NCBI GenBank assembly: GCA_949361645.1
Contig: OX442422.1
Location: 3,359,137 to 3,423,136 of the forward strand
Direction of reading: 5' to 3'
From: Spongilla lacustris
Lineage: Eukaryota; Porifera; Demospongiae; Spongillida; Spongillidae
Length of the DNA: 64,000 nt
Both the position numbers and the translations under genes were made by a program. Below are positions 1 through 11,884 of this stretch, in pieces. A model generated the notes under the pieces. The model worked only from the letters and a program-made list of their open reading frames with translations, did no database searches and was not told the origin of the DNA. Numbering within the stretch: position 1 is the first letter of the stretch; every line of letters starts with the position of its first letter.

Positions 1-460
1 GAGGGCAGTGGGAGTTAGTAGAATATGTAATGGGAGGGTCGTGGGGATTGGAGTAGGTAAGGGGAGGAGGGTCATGGGGGTTAGTAGGAATAGGTAGAAA
101 AGGTAACGGTGGGGGTTAGTAGAAATAGGTAAGGGAAGGAGGGTTGTGGGCGTTGGAATAGGTAGAAGAGGAGGGTTGTGAGGTAGGGAGGAAGGAAGGG
201 GTGTATGTGAAGTAGGAATAGGGAATAGGAGGGGTGGTGGGGTAATACGCAGGGATAGTAGGCAAAGGTTGGTAAGGGGAGGAGGGTGGTGGGGGTACGT
301 AGAAATAAGTAAGGGGAGTGGTGTTGGGGTGGTATTCATTGGTAATGGTGGTACATTTACATGTAAATGTAGGCATAGGTAATTAAGGAGAGTGGTACAT
401 GTAGATAAAGGTAAGGGGAGGTGGGAGGAGTAGTAATTAATCTCTTATGCATAATACTGA
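1..460. repeat. G-rich minisatellite
   Basis: Degenerate tandem repeat of about 40 bp built from blocks such as GGGGGTTAGTAG, AAATAGGTAAGG and GGAGGAGGGTTGTGGG. The strand asymmetry (almost no C) runs from the window edge to about 430, where ordinary AT-rich sequence starts. The proline/tyrosine-rich reading frame on the minus strand is a by-product of the repeat. Confidence 0.8.
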
Positions 461-2401
461 TAACTTCTGTATGCACCCTAATCACGTTGTACAAATATTA
501 ATGTTAGAGGTGAGTGGTTGAATTCCAATCCATCACCAGCACCCCACCCATCCACACTCTTTTACCTTTTCATCTAACTCACCACTTTAGGGAAGAGGGT
601 ATAAGAGGATATTCAATCTCAGAATGTTGTTATTTGTTGCCATCTAAGCACTGTATTTACAACCAGTTACTCATGGAGGCAGTACTCAAAATATTGTTGT
701 TTAATGATTGTAAACTGTAATAACTTGGATATCATGTGGCACTTGACAAATACATGTAATTGCTGGATGATCACAGGGTGATGGCCTTGTATTGTTGCAC
801 AACACAACTTTATATGTAAATTACTATACTCCATAATATGGTCAACTTTTGTGATCTACTTTTTCTAGAATAAACAAGATACTGTTCAAATAACAGTGTG
901 TGCTCTTGAAATGTGAGATACGTATACTAAAATATGACATGGCATCAGGCAAGATTCACACATTATTCAGCAGAGCAAGGAAATACTACACACATCACCT
1001 TTCAGTTATATCAATGCTTCTAAAAGGAATAATGCAGTCATATGCAGCCACAGAAGCACTGCGAAACAATAGGCATCAATACCTGAGTGATGGGAAAAAA
1101 AATTATTGTATCAAGAACTTTTAAAAACAAAAATCAAAATAAAATGGTTTACTTGTGATCAAAATAGTTCACGCACAATTTGTCACATTTTACATACAGT
1201 TACGTGTGGAATAATTGTAATTGATTAATAAAAACTAGAAAATAATCTTGGATGATATATGCAGAAATGACCTCTCAAAATTCAGTGGGATGCCTATGCC
1301 ATCTACAATACTTTAGTGGTGATTATAATAAAAACCACTGTAATAAAATATTTACATGTAAATGTACAGAAATTAGCACTACACAAGTCTGTTTCCTATA
1401 GAAAAAACCATGGTGCATTACAGTGTAACTGTGCATTTTGAGAATTAATTGAGAATGAAAATGTCAGCCCAAACCATAACGTGAATGATTTTGATTTCAC
1501 AAACACTTATTGCTAGATGGTTTCCAAATAATGCTCTGGTAATCATATCTGTTCCCAATCGATATATGCTATGAATGATGAAACTTTTTTTGTGTCCATA
1601 CACTGTATTATAATAATAGCAAGTCATGGTTTTAAGACAGCTATCTCCTACCACATGTCTTGGGATGAATGGAATTGGTGGATGCATACTTCAACACAGC
1701 AATGTGTATCACCTGGTTATCTTTCTGTATAGGCTAAGCTGCTGTACATAAGTTTGATCTTATTGTGAAGTTCTAGAGGTGCACCAGGCTGATGAAAATG
1801 GAAAATGCAATACAAATGCCTCCACGTGTTGAAAGATGTTTTTACTACACATCCTGGCTTTGAAAAAGGTGAGGCTTAATATTTACATTTACACAGTCTT
1901 ATATAGGCGGGTACCCAGGAGCCAGGAGGGAAGGGGCTGCCTATCGGTGGTATTTACCAGTATTTTCAAGAAGTCAGATTAACCCTCTTTCTAATCTTGA
2001 CTACCCAAATGCCATTGGTACTGTTGAACATATCTAGTGCAACCACACTATGTGAACATTTTCAATGTTCAGGATTAGTTAAGTCATGTTCAAATAGGTA
2101 CCTTGACATAAGTAACATGTCAATACCCATCACCATGCTCATTAGTTTAATTTACCAAATGTTAAATTTAATAAGTGCCCATACACGTACCTTCCTCCAT
2201 CCACAAGACCACTGCCATTGGCCTTGGCTATATGTATTGCAGCAGTCCCATCGGAGGATAGTCACATAGGTGAGGCTACTGGGGCTGAGAAAAATGAAAA
2301 GAATACATCATTGCAGCATACCTAGGTCATAGTGGGAAATCTTGCTGACTTTAATTAAGAGCAAACCATTCAGGGTTCACTCTTTTGGTTGACAAAGATG
2401 A
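461..2401. other. No gene recognised
   Basis: AT-rich sequence with only short open frames and no family signature I can name. A minus-strand stretch near 2170-2260 reads a little like an ankyrin repeat ending at a GTACGTG donor, but stops close by and no partner exon make it unsupported. Confidence 0.5.
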
Positions 2402-3375
2402 TTAACACTGGGTCTGTGAGAATCGAACATTTTTTTATGTCGAACCCAACTTTCTAAAAATTAGTCGGAAGGCCCCTAATTGTCTGGAAAAGCATATGTT
2501 TAGATAGTTTAACTATCGGCTAGACATTTGGCATTGTCGTCTGCCTTATATCTATGGTGGACACTTACCTGTATGCAGATTTCAAAGTGACGCGGTTGTA
2601 AGTTTTTTGGTCACGAAGCGTTGCGGAGGACACTTTTTTCCTGGGCAATTAAGAGCTGCTTTAGATACACTTTTAAATGTCATTTGGTACGACTAGGAGG
2701 CCACAATGAATACTGTGTTAGCAGTTAGCTTAGTTCTTGTACAAAACTCATCTACAGTTGTTTACCTTGTTCGAAGACTAACGTAGATCATTGTAGTTGA
2801 TCACTGTCTGGGTACCAGATAATCAATAACTGGATGGGAACGAACAAAGGGTATTGTATTTGGCTCACGTGCTGCATATTTATAGCAATCTGTTACGTAA
2901 ATAGCAACTACACAGTGATGTACTTGTGTACCGTGACCCATGTGACGTCAATAACACTTACATATGGCCAAATGTTAGTGTTTGGGCCTGTGCACAACCA
3001 ATATTTGGGTCCAGAGTCGAGATCCAAAGAAGTTTTAGTGTCTGTTTCGATGTTAGCATGATAGGTTACTGCCAGAATTGCTACCTATCCGATCCAGTTG
3101 AGCATGCATGCCTATACTGTTTTTAAACTCAGAATCCTTGTCAGAAAAAGTGTCCTGTTTTTGGTTAACAGCCTTACCCGCTCGACTTTAAACAAACGTA
3201 GGTCCTCAGAGGAAGTAGTTGCAAGGCTGGCAGTAGCTCCAAACATCGTCTAAGGAGTTGAACTACTTAGTACAACGGTATTTGTGGCAATTGGTACTGT
3301 TCCAACTAGTTTTCCATAAAGCGAGTTCGACAAATAGGCCAAAAAAATGTTCAATTCTCACGGATGCGGTGTTAA
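2402..3375. mobile_element. TTAA-flanked MITE with terminal inverted repeats
   Basis: Both ends carry the same inverted sequence. The left end reads TTAACACTGGGTCTGTGAG and continues GAATCGAACATTTTTTT. The right end, read on the other strand, begins TTAACACCGCATCCGTGAG and continues AATTGAACATTTTTTT. TTAA lies at 2402-2405 and 3372-3375, as expected for piggyBac- or Kolobok-type insertion. No transposase frame is visible in the roughly 970 bp, so it is a non-autonomous, partly decayed copy. The superfamily is inferred only from TTAA. Confidence 0.7.
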
Positions 3376-3930
3376 TTGCTACCTTACTTACTTATCCTGA
3401 TTAAAATGATATTATTAATTGGAAGCTTCAAACTTCTGACTGTAATTGTTTTGGTGTATATTAATAATGTAACTGCATCTATTTGGGTACTGTGCAACAA
3501 CAATTAAACACATCTCTCCACCTAATTCAACCCTCATTATTACAGTGAGTGTCACAGCTTTGTCAGCTGCCATGTGTGAGCCGCATTCCAATAAGTATCT
3601 AAAATGCTCATGGCTGTAGAACCGTATGAGACCATGATACTCTAAATATCTGGCCACTTGTTTTGCCATCGTGACCAATTCCAGGTACTTTAATTTGTCT
3701 GTGTAATGGAGAACTACATGCACATGTCCATGCACATGTACCATACATACGTACTCTCAACTCTACACAGTAGTTGCCAAACTCTTCTTGTCTATATACA
3801 TAACATAGGATTTCATGTGACTGTGTTGCTTGATTATATATCATTTGGTTGCTGCCTGCATCCCCAGCTACTGTTACTTTGATTGGATTGGATGGCTATT
3901 AACAACCGCTACTAACTAAACCTTTCAGCG
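3376..3930. other. No gene recognised
   Basis: Short open frames on the minus strand (about 3415-3844) have no recognisable motif. The stretch ends where Gypsy Gag-like coding resemblance begins. Confidence 0.4.
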
Positions 3931-3959
3931 GTGAGGACAGAAAGCACGCAATCCACAGA

Positions 3960-4375
3960 AATGAAGAAATTAGTTGAGCATTGGAGAAGTTGCTGGTACA
4001 TGAGAGCATCAGCTACCCGGAGCCCAGCCCTGCAGCTAGGCTGAAAGGCCATAATAGAGAGCCTCGCCAATGCACTGCGACATGCTGGAATTGTGGTGAG
4101 AGAGACCACGTTGCTCGCAACTGTGACAAATATTAACATCAACAGGGAAACTCCAGTCCCTGTGTGCCAAGGTTGCGCACAAGGGGATGAGAAGAAACAC
4201 CCTATAACAGTACCATCTTTAGCTCGTTCTGTGAATTACCACCTTGAGGGATTTCTAGCCTCTATCCCACTAGAGTTCATCATAGACACAGGGGCACCGG
4301 TATCTCGGCTTTGCATTAGTATAGGGCGAATATTCGGTGTTACAATTACACCGCCAATTGTAGGCATCTAATCGG
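3960..4375 (+). pseudogene. Gypsy-type Gag zinc knuckle and protease remnant
   Basis: At 4083-4124 a frame reads CWNCGERDHVARNC, a retroviral-type CX2CX4HX4C zinc knuckle as at the end of Gag. About 160 bp later, in another frame, comes an aspartic protease core: hydrophobic residues then I-I-D-T-G-A (GAC ACA GGG at 4285-4293). Knuckle followed by DTGA protease is the normal Gag-Pol order of Gypsy LTR elements. The frame change between them and the absence of reverse transcriptase afterwards show decay. The matching integrase end and LTR lie near 8.6-9.3 kb in the same orientation, so this is probably the 5' part of the same copy, broken up by later insertions. Confidence 0.75.
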
Positions 4376-4639
4376 CAGTTTTGTACACCTGACAATTATC
4401 GTGGTAAAAAAAGGAATAAATTAACACGGGTGTAGTCGTACATACACACATTGTCAACAGTAAATGCGATTACAAAAGTGTAAATGTATGTGCGCATGCT
4501 CTCATAAACCACAATGTGGAATCAGAGCTAATGATGGCAGAACTCATTTTGGAAATGTATTTAGTATCAAAGAACACTGATAGTTCAGCTTGGAAACAAT
4601 TTGGGTTATGAGCCACAGAGGAAGGCATATGTTGAAAAG

Positions 4640-5250
4640 GAGTGGGACAACCTTATGATTATGTGGGAAAAAGTGTGCAGGCCAAGGCTAGTAACACAAC
4701 AAATCTTTTCCAACATTTAAAAGAGCACCACCCTACACTTTTTGCAGAGATCGCTCCAAAAGTGCACATATACAAACAGCCATCACCTGTAATTGCATCA
4801 ACATCCAAGTATTCACTGAATAGTGCTCAGATAAAATAATTGAAATGTGCAGTAGCATACTATCTAGCAGTGCCATTAAATCCCAGATATGATCTCCCAT
4901 CGAGAAAGCACTTCATTATGCCTGTACTGAGGCAGGCTGTCTTTTACTCCGCAACTGCAGATCTGTGGACTAGTGGTGCCAGTGAGACTTGGCAGTGATT
5001 GCAATATTACATGTATTACTAAACTGTATAACAAGGGATGAATGTTGGCAATAATCATCTGAATCGTCCTAGAAAAAGAGCACGGTTATCAAATGCCATT
5101 ATATTGATATTGCCCAATATACTTTGCATGAGCGGCATTTCATAGGGACAGCAGCCTGGCATTGTATAGATGGGATGGGGGAGAGATTGGCACAACTGGC
5201 ACAACCAATTGAAAGATATTCTATTAGAGTCATGTCTTAACCACAAGCTT
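4640..5250 (+). pseudogene. hAT/ZBED-like transposase remnant
   Basis: The frame at 4642-4839 contains the second half of a BED-type zinc finger (NLFQHLKEHHPTLFAEI; the HX4-5H pair is visible). It is followed, across stop codons, by a segment like the ZBED1/hAT linker: LNPRYDLPSRKHF then a D-L-W-T-S motif (about 4870-4985), which in the family starts the RNase-H-like core. Several in-frame stops between 4838 and 5060 show that it is dead. The catalytic core and the C-terminal dimerisation region are not recognisable. It sits inside the decayed Gypsy region, same strand. Confidence 0.65.
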
Positions 5251-6295
5251 GCAACTGGGAGTTGGTCAACCAGGTGCTCTTGATCTCATCATCACATCTC
5301 CATTACATGCAACAGTTTTATTCAAATGGGAGGGATGGTTTGGCAGCACAGGTACTGAAAGGTGAAACACCAGACAAGTGCACATGCATAACTTTGGCAA
5401 TTGAAACCAATGGATGTAGGGTAGCAGAGGATGGGCAATCTAGATCGAACCATTAGTATTTATAGCAAGCTGGATTGAGTTGGTTTAGGCATGGACAATA
5501 AAGATGTCTAGCTGGGGTAAAGGTGCTAAGGAAATCCATAACTTGATGGGAATATGGAGGGCGGGCAGATGTCCAACCCAAACTAGAGGTAATCATGGTA
5601 CAATGTGTGTTCGTTGGAATGTGCATGGGAGCATTGCCAAGGAGAAAATCTTAGAACAGAAAGGTGTTAGTACAAGCACTCAAAACGTGATGGGTGTAGG
5701 GCAGCATCATGCAGGTTTTAGGCATTACATGTACAATGAACTGGGTAGATGAATAATTCAACTCACATGCACAAAGATATGTGTAATGAGATACAATCAA
5801 TCCAGACCAATGTGGATCAAGCCACATTGAATTCATCCCTACTGCAAAAGCGGCTTATGAAGAAGCTGGTCCCTATCTAAAGCCACAACCAGTTTGCACA
5901 TGTACATGTATGGTAGCTCAGATTAGAGCTATCCTGTGTAGCTAGAATTGTTTGAGCATGAGCATGTAAACAGTCATGTTGCTGTTATTTTTTATTAAAT
6001 AAATTGTGATCATGCCTATTATTTGTGGATTTTTGTCCCCAAGTTTATCTGCTGAAATGATGTATGTTCCATGCAGTCAGACCCTGCGTAAAAATGTTAA
6101 ACTCTGTCCTAAATTCCGTATTCGCCAAAAGTCACCACCCCGAAATCATCTTATGTAATTTACCCCGCACTGATTTGATTTACATATATGTTCCATCTCT
6201 GTGCCAGAGCATAATGTGTGGGCTGTACCGAGCTTGATAATATTAGTCCTAAATTACTCAAATTGCCTCTTACACCACCGATTTCCATGTCAGGC
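5251..6295. other. Decayed repeat DNA, no gene
   Basis: The open frames at 5262-5456 and 5504-5752 have no recognisable domain. They may be eroded remains of the hAT or Gypsy elements on either side. Confidence 0.4.
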
Positions 6296-6326
6296 TGTAG
6301 TGTTATGTGCATGACACATGCACAAG
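6296..6326 (+). repeat. LTR-start-like fragment
   Basis: A 30-bp block beginning TGTAGTGTTATGTGCATGAC closely matches the LTR start at 9296 in the same orientation (TGTAGTGTTACGTGCATGAT). The match then stops and the palindrome begins. It looks like a fragment of the same Gypsy LTR family. Confidence 0.5.
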
Positions 6327-6765
6327 TGCGGAATACGGTGGCCCAGTAGGTCACGCATACAAGCAACGGTTGGAGAGCAAATATTGTTAGAAGTGGTGTT
6401 TGGAGAGCAAAAATGGGTACGAGCCGAGAGTAAATTTAAGCACGAGCTGAGAGCAAAAATGAGTATGAGCCAAGAACGAAAATGTACACGAGCTCAGAAC
6501 AAAAATGCATAAGAGCTAGTGTGCTAGTGCAGTTGTTTACATGCGTTTTCCAATACGTCATTGGTCATGGTGGTAAAAATAGCCACAGGTATTCCATCGA
6601 TTTGTTCATGATGATCCGTTTTACAGTTTGTAGTTCTGTTTAGAACTTGACCACGGAATGCAGAGTCTTATGAGGCAATGCAAGGTTATGCCAGTTATCC
6701 TACTTATTTGCACGTACGTGTACTGCACTGCCGGGTATTAAAGTAGGGCCTATCATACACATGTC

Positions 6766-6768
6766 ATG

Positions 6769-6850
<82 letters not shown>
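6766..6850. repeat. (TG)n microsatellite
   Basis: An almost pure TG dinucleotide run with one TTTG interruption, inside the left arm of the palindrome. The histidine/threonine-repeat open frames over it are artefacts. Confidence 0.95.
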
Positions 6851-6852
<2 letters not shown>

Positions 6853-7050
6853 ATGGCAGTGTACATGTGTAAACAACAGACTATGTGTATGTGTGTGTGT
6901 GTGTGAATGACAGACAGTGTGCATGTGTGGCCTTGCTGCTAAAGCAACAAGGTATGGCTCCCTTTTAACAAAGCTCATGTCTTCTCTTACTATTACAGTT
7001 CAAATGCTGACAGAACGTGTTTGGTTTTTAAAGCTGTACAATAGTTATGT

Positions 7051-7155
7051 CACACACACACACACACATACACACACGCAAGCACACACACACATACACA
7101 CACACGCAAGCACACACACACACTCACACACACACAAACAAACACACACTCACAC
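7051..7155. repeat. (CA)n microsatellite
   Basis: CA-rich run with ACACACGCAAGC interruptions, ending at a short TATATATA tract. It produces spurious threonine/histidine reading frames. Confidence 0.9.
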
Positions 7156-8589
7156 GTGATATATATAAAGCTGGTGGTTTCAGTTTGTTTTTCTTGTAAT
7201 CAGGATTTCAGTCCGCTGGTTCAAGAAGGGACATATAACTCTGAAACCATACTTAAATGGTTAGTGTTCTATTTTCCTGTAGATGATCGTACATGGTTGC
7301 AAGCTTCACTCCATGTAAAGTCTGGAGGCCTTGAGATAAGGTATGCTGTTTGCTTTTTGTTATCGTCCATGTGAAGGCCAGGGATGTAACTGGTAAAAAG
7401 TGTGCAACCAGGCACCACATTCCTTTTAGAGGCAGATAAAAGTGTTGCCTTGCATGGGCAAAGGATCAGGGGCAGTGGCCAGGAGTTCAGCTGCAATGGA
7501 AGAAACCCTCGGTAGATCCCATGATTTCTGTTGGTGTGAACTTGCACCAGAGGGATGTGGGTCATTATGACCTTTGCAGTGGCAGAATCCCAAAGGGAAA
7601 GTGGTGACTCATGGAAACGAGGTGGTAGTACATGTAATGGTAAAGGAGAGTTCCCTACAACCCACAAATGAGGCTAAATATGCTGATAGAGAAATGATGA
7701 ACAGCACTCCTTATCCCAACTTCCCAAGGCCTTCAGACTAAGCTACAGGAAAATATATTGTTCCCCTAATGGTTTCAGAGACATATGTCCCTTCTTGAAC
7801 CAGAGACTGAAGTCCTGATTACAAGAAAAACAAATTGAAACCACCAGCTTTAGTCTATATATATATCACGTGTATGTGCGTGGGTGTGTGTGACATAAAC
7901 TTTATAAACCAAACTTACATTCTGTCAGCATTTGAACTGTAATATAGTAAGAGAAGACATTAGCTTTGTTACAAGGGAGACATACCTTGTGGCTTTAGCA
8001 GCAAGGCTACACAAATGCATGTGACATGTGTATGATAATATAGGCCCTACTTACCCGACAGTGAAGTACAAGTACGCGCAAATAGGGACATAACGCTCTG
8101 CATTTCATGGACAAGTTCTAAACAAAAACACTAACTGTAAAGCAGATCATCATGAATAAATCGGTAGAAGATTTGTGGCTATTTTTATCACCATGACCAA
8201 TGATGTATTGGAATGTAAACAACTGCAACTAGCACTCTTTAGTTTTGTGCTCTCAGCTCCTACACATTTTTTGTTCTCGGATCATACCCATTTTTGCTCG
8301 CCAAACACTGCTCGTACCAATTTTTACTCTCCAACCATTGCTTGTACGTGCGACCTACCGGGCCACCATAGGGGAAGTGGGGGGTTGAGAATCGTATTGG
8401 AATTGTGATTATTCGGGGAGTTATTATGACCTGGCTGCCTGCTAATACTAAAAGGTGGCAGCATGGCATTTCAGGTAACCCTGGCAGAACTATTTGCATT
8501 TGCTTGTCCGGAAAAGTGGCCAAAGTGGATAAGGTGGTTTTAGCGATTCAATCTTCTAGAGGAACTCAAAATAAAATTCGAAGAGAACC

Positions 8590-9250
8590 AGATCAGCACA
8601 TTGATATACTGTATGGTTTGATCACATCACCAGTAGTTTTCTGTACCCACAGTCTAGTGGAGAAGCAGAATGTGCGGTGAAACTAGTAAAGGGATTGGCT
8701 GCCAACAGTCCCAATTTTCCCTAAGGTAGAACAAAAAGACAAAGAAGCTAAGCAGAGGCAGAAGTGGAATTTAATGCCCACCATGGTGATAGACCTCTAC
8801 CAACCCTAATGACTGGCAACAAAGTGTAGGTGACAGATCGTAAAGAAGAAGGAATTGTATTGGAGGAGATTTTGCCATGATCTTATATAGTACACACTCA
8901 GGAATGCTCGGGAGAGTGCCTTGTATATGTGTAACCATGCAGAGGAGAAGATTATGCAATCAGTCTGTGTTGGCATGCCCTTTGAAGGGGAAATGGTAGG
9001 AGTTAACGTGACTGAAAATGGTCATCAGGAAAAGGCTAGTTGGAAGGAAATCATCAAGGTAGCCATATGAGCAGAGCAAACAGACCAAGTAGATGGTACT
9101 ACAAATGACACTGCAGAAAGTTATCCAAGTGAATGAAAAGTCAAGAACAGGAGCCTGAAGTGTCTTTCTCCACTGATGATAGTCAAAATCCAAGTCATGC
9201 AGGACCCAAGAGATGGACCACCAAGTGGCATAATACAAACAATGAGCGGA
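8590..9250 (+). pseudogene. Gypsy integrase C-terminal remnant
   Basis: Around 8614-8700 the frame reads H-I-T-S-S, then YPQSSGEAECAVKLVKG. This is the conserved Gypsy integrase stretch (S-S-x-x-Y-P-Q-S-x-G-x-A-E) that contains the catalytic glutamate. It is followed near 8740-8870 by a degenerate tail with Q-x-x-Y/F-N-x-H and a G-x-x-V-x-V-x-D-like motif, typical of the integrase C-terminal region. Frameshifts and stops interrupt it. It lies directly upstream of a polypurine tract and LTR start, the expected order for the 3' end of an LTR element. Confidence 0.75.
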
Positions 9251-9283
9251 CGAATATCCAGACCTATGCATTATTTTGGAACT

Positions 9284-9484
9284 TAAACAGGGGGATGTAG
9301 TGTTACGTGCATGATGCATGCACACAGGGAAGGGGGAGGGGGGGGCGTGATCCTGGATGTCTGCAAATACTACAAGCCTGTCCTCAGTCTCCATGCCAAA
9401 CATTCCTTGGTATTTCACTCCTGTGTTCTATATCCAAAGTTTTGCAACAATTAGTCTTTGTTAACATTATTGTCTTTCTGAGGC
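9284..9484 (+). mobile_element. Polypurine tract and start of 3' LTR (Gypsy)
   Basis: The purine run AAACAGGGGGA ends at 9295 and is followed at 9296 by TGTAGTGTTACGTGCATGAT. LTRs of this class start with TG right after the polypurine tract. The LTR continues into the region where the hAT-like foldback (9485-10748) is inserted. Its CA end is not identifiable; it may be near 9466 (GTTAACA) or beyond the insertion. Confidence 0.6.
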
Positions 9485-10748
9485 TAGGGGTGTACTATAA
9501 TGCGATGATTTTGGAATTATGCGTCACCCACTTAACCATGTGTGTATGGGTCCAAATGATGCATTTTGGCTGTAGAACGTATATACCTATCTTTGAATTT
9601 ACCCCCTCCTATTTGCAAAATTCAATTAATTCCGATTCCGCAATCTTATCCTGCCGCCGATGCACCTATAAACGTATCCCAGCGCTAGCGGTGGAACAAA
9701 ACAATTGCGCCGTGCTGTTTTATACCGGCCGCTATTATCTAGCTCTGAATACGGCATTTCTTTGCCTATATACGAGTGCCAGCATCAAGAACAGAGGCTA
9801 TATTGTTCAATTCCGTCACTACTGCCAAAACCGTCCGGTCCTGCGCCGGCATCAATATTAAACAACCGAAACCTCTACTGGCCGTAGCTGTGCAACTACA
9901 GGAACATGTATCGAGTAACCAGTTCCATTCACAGGGCATAAACATGTCGCAAGAGGTTGCTGGGGGGAGTGGTCTAAGAAGGAGCAGGAGGCTGCTTGAA
10001 GAAATCGTACTTGATGATGAAAACATCAACAGCGACGATCCTTTACCTCCGTGTGCACATTTCCAGCATTCGACAAATAGGGGTGTTTATAAAGCAATGA
10101 TTTTGGAATTATACATTCTTCATGCAGTCGGGCGTGTGTGCATGGCAATATGCCAATCTGAGGGGGCTGGAAATGTGCACACGGAGGAAAGGATCTTCGC
10201 AGTTGACGTTTTCATCATCAACTACGCGATCTCTCCAAGCAAGCTCCTGCTCCTTCTTAGACCACGTCCCCTGCAACCTCTTGCGACATGTTTATGCCCT
10301 GTGAATGGAACTGGTTACACGATACATGTTCCTGTAGTTGCATAGGTACGGCCAGTAAAGGTTTCGATTGTTTAATATTGATGCCGACGCAGGACCGGAC
10401 GGTTTCGGCAGTAGTGACGGAATCGAACAATATAGCCTCTGTTCTTGATGCTGGCATTCGTATATAGGCAAAAAAATGCCGTATTCAGAGCTAGATAATA
10501 GCGGCCGGTATAAAACAGCACGGCGCAATTGTTTTGTTCCACCGCTAGCGCTGGGATATGTTTATAGGTGCATCGGCGGCAGGATAAGATTGCGGAATCG
10601 AAATCAATTGAATTTTGCAAATAGGAGGGGGTAAATTCAAAGATAGGTATATACGTTCTACAGCCAAAATGCATCGTTTGGACCCATGCACACATGGTTA
10701 AGTGGGTGACGCATAATTCCAAAATCATCGCATTATAGTACACCCCTA
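9485..10748. mobile_element. hAT-like foldback element with 7-bp TSD
   Basis: A near-perfect palindrome. The left end TAGGGGTGTACTATAATGCG is repeated inverted at the right end (10729-10748), and arms of roughly 400 bp match closely. CTGAGGC lies immediately outside both ends (9478-9484 and 10749-10755), a direct 7-bp target duplication. TIRs of the YAGGGGTG type point to the hAT superfamily, where 8 bp is usual; one base may have eroded. Inner parts (9945-10040 and 10175-10290) form a second inverted pair with a copy of the terminal motif at 10078, so the element is a palindrome within a palindrome. No transposase is present; the long open frames (for example 9307-9861 and 9776-10345) are by-products. 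Confidence 0.85.
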
Positions 10749-10755
10749 CTGAGGC

Positions 10756-11880
10756 CTAAGTTGTCTCCATATGAATTTTGATTGCTTCAAAACAGAGAAG
10801 ACCCATTGCCTATTCGTGTGCACTAGCTATGGAAGCAAGTAAACCTAAACATGTATCTGAGATCAGTTAATGCGCTATTGTGACACATGAATGTGCATAC
10901 ATAAAAAAAAGTATGTTAGAAGGAGAAAATTTTATTTTTTGCCTCATCACTTCTCTCCCATTTAAAACCATTGTACATACATGTATGACATGAGCTATAT
11001 CAGTTGTTTATCATATACCAATAAATGGCTGTCTTAAAAAAGCATTCATATCTACATGAAAGGTCCCTGTGTAACATGCACTAACCTTTGCAAACTACTA
11101 GTTTCTTTCTTTTGTTTAACACTTTAACTAAGGCATACCTGCACTGAAATCCAAGTGCACTCCCAGCACGGATTGCATTGCATTGCATCCTATTGCACAG
11201 TTAAAGTGTTGCATCGTATTGCATCATATTGCATTGTTACAGTATTGCATTGTATTGCACCATATTAGTATTGCATCATATTGAACCTTACTCCGTATTT
11301 GGTGTGCAGTGTAGACCTGATGGAAGTGAGCAGCTGAGAAACAACTTGGAGGGGTCTGCACAGTATCCACCAGAGATGTAACGAGGAAAGTATGTATCCG
11401 GGAGTAGAGTCCAGTTAGCTCTCTATTAAAGGAAGCAGGTTTTGGTGGGAAAATGTGTGAAATAGACAGGCAACAAGCATTCACAAATTGCACATGTATA
11501 TTTACAAGCAAATGATACACAAGTACATGAAATAGCAGCCTAGCTAGGTGCAACCATTTGAAACATACTGTTTAGGCACATCATACAAGACTTCTACCAT
11601 TAGTGATATGACGCACAATTTATTACTTAAAGCTTGAATTGGTGACTGTAGAAGTAGTCAATGTGATGCATACAAAAACAATTTGTAGTTCATTACCATA
11701 CGCTTTTGATAGCTTTATCGTTATCATTGCATTATTGTTTTTCACAAGCAACTTCAAAATTCAACACATACATGTATGTAATATCATACCTTGTTTTCTT
11801 TCACCAATTTCCTAAAGTCTGAGCTACCACTTTTTATCACATAGTTTATTATTATTATTGGAACAAGAAAATAGCCATTC
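10756..11880. other. AT-rich DNA with GCATT-rich short repeats
   Basis: No gene recognised. Between about 11165 and 11290 there is a degenerate run of GCATT/GTATTGCATT-type pentamer units. The minus-strand open frame at 11224-11553 has no domain I recognise. Confidence 0.5.
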
Positions 11881-11884
11881 ACAT

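Larger units (their letters stand above)
6332..8386. repeat. Large palindrome with TG/CA microsatellite core
   Basis: Left arm 6332-7370 and right arm 7770-8386 are inverted, diverged copies. For example, GGTGGCCCAGTAGGTC at 6340 matches the inverted GACCTACCGGGCCACC near 8352. The block around 6920-7040 matches the inverted block 7900-8010, and the 7160-7240 block matches the inverted 7770-7850 block. A (TG)n run at 6768-6850 and (CA)n runs at 7051-7155 lie in the left arm and have shrunk in the right arm. No transposase is seen, so it is probably a foldback element. Ends and target duplication are not clear. Confidence 0.7.

Noticed and set aside
2165..2265. Ankyrin-like exon on the minus strand
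   Set aside because: A short D-G-T-A-A-I-H-I-A resemblance only, with a stop just upstream and no neighbouring repeat.
6700..7159. His/Thr-repeat frames
   Set aside because: Produced by (TG)n and (CA)n microsatellites.
9307..10345. 184- and 189-codon frames in the palindromic hAT-like element
   Set aside because: They mirror each other across the palindrome and match no transposase motif.
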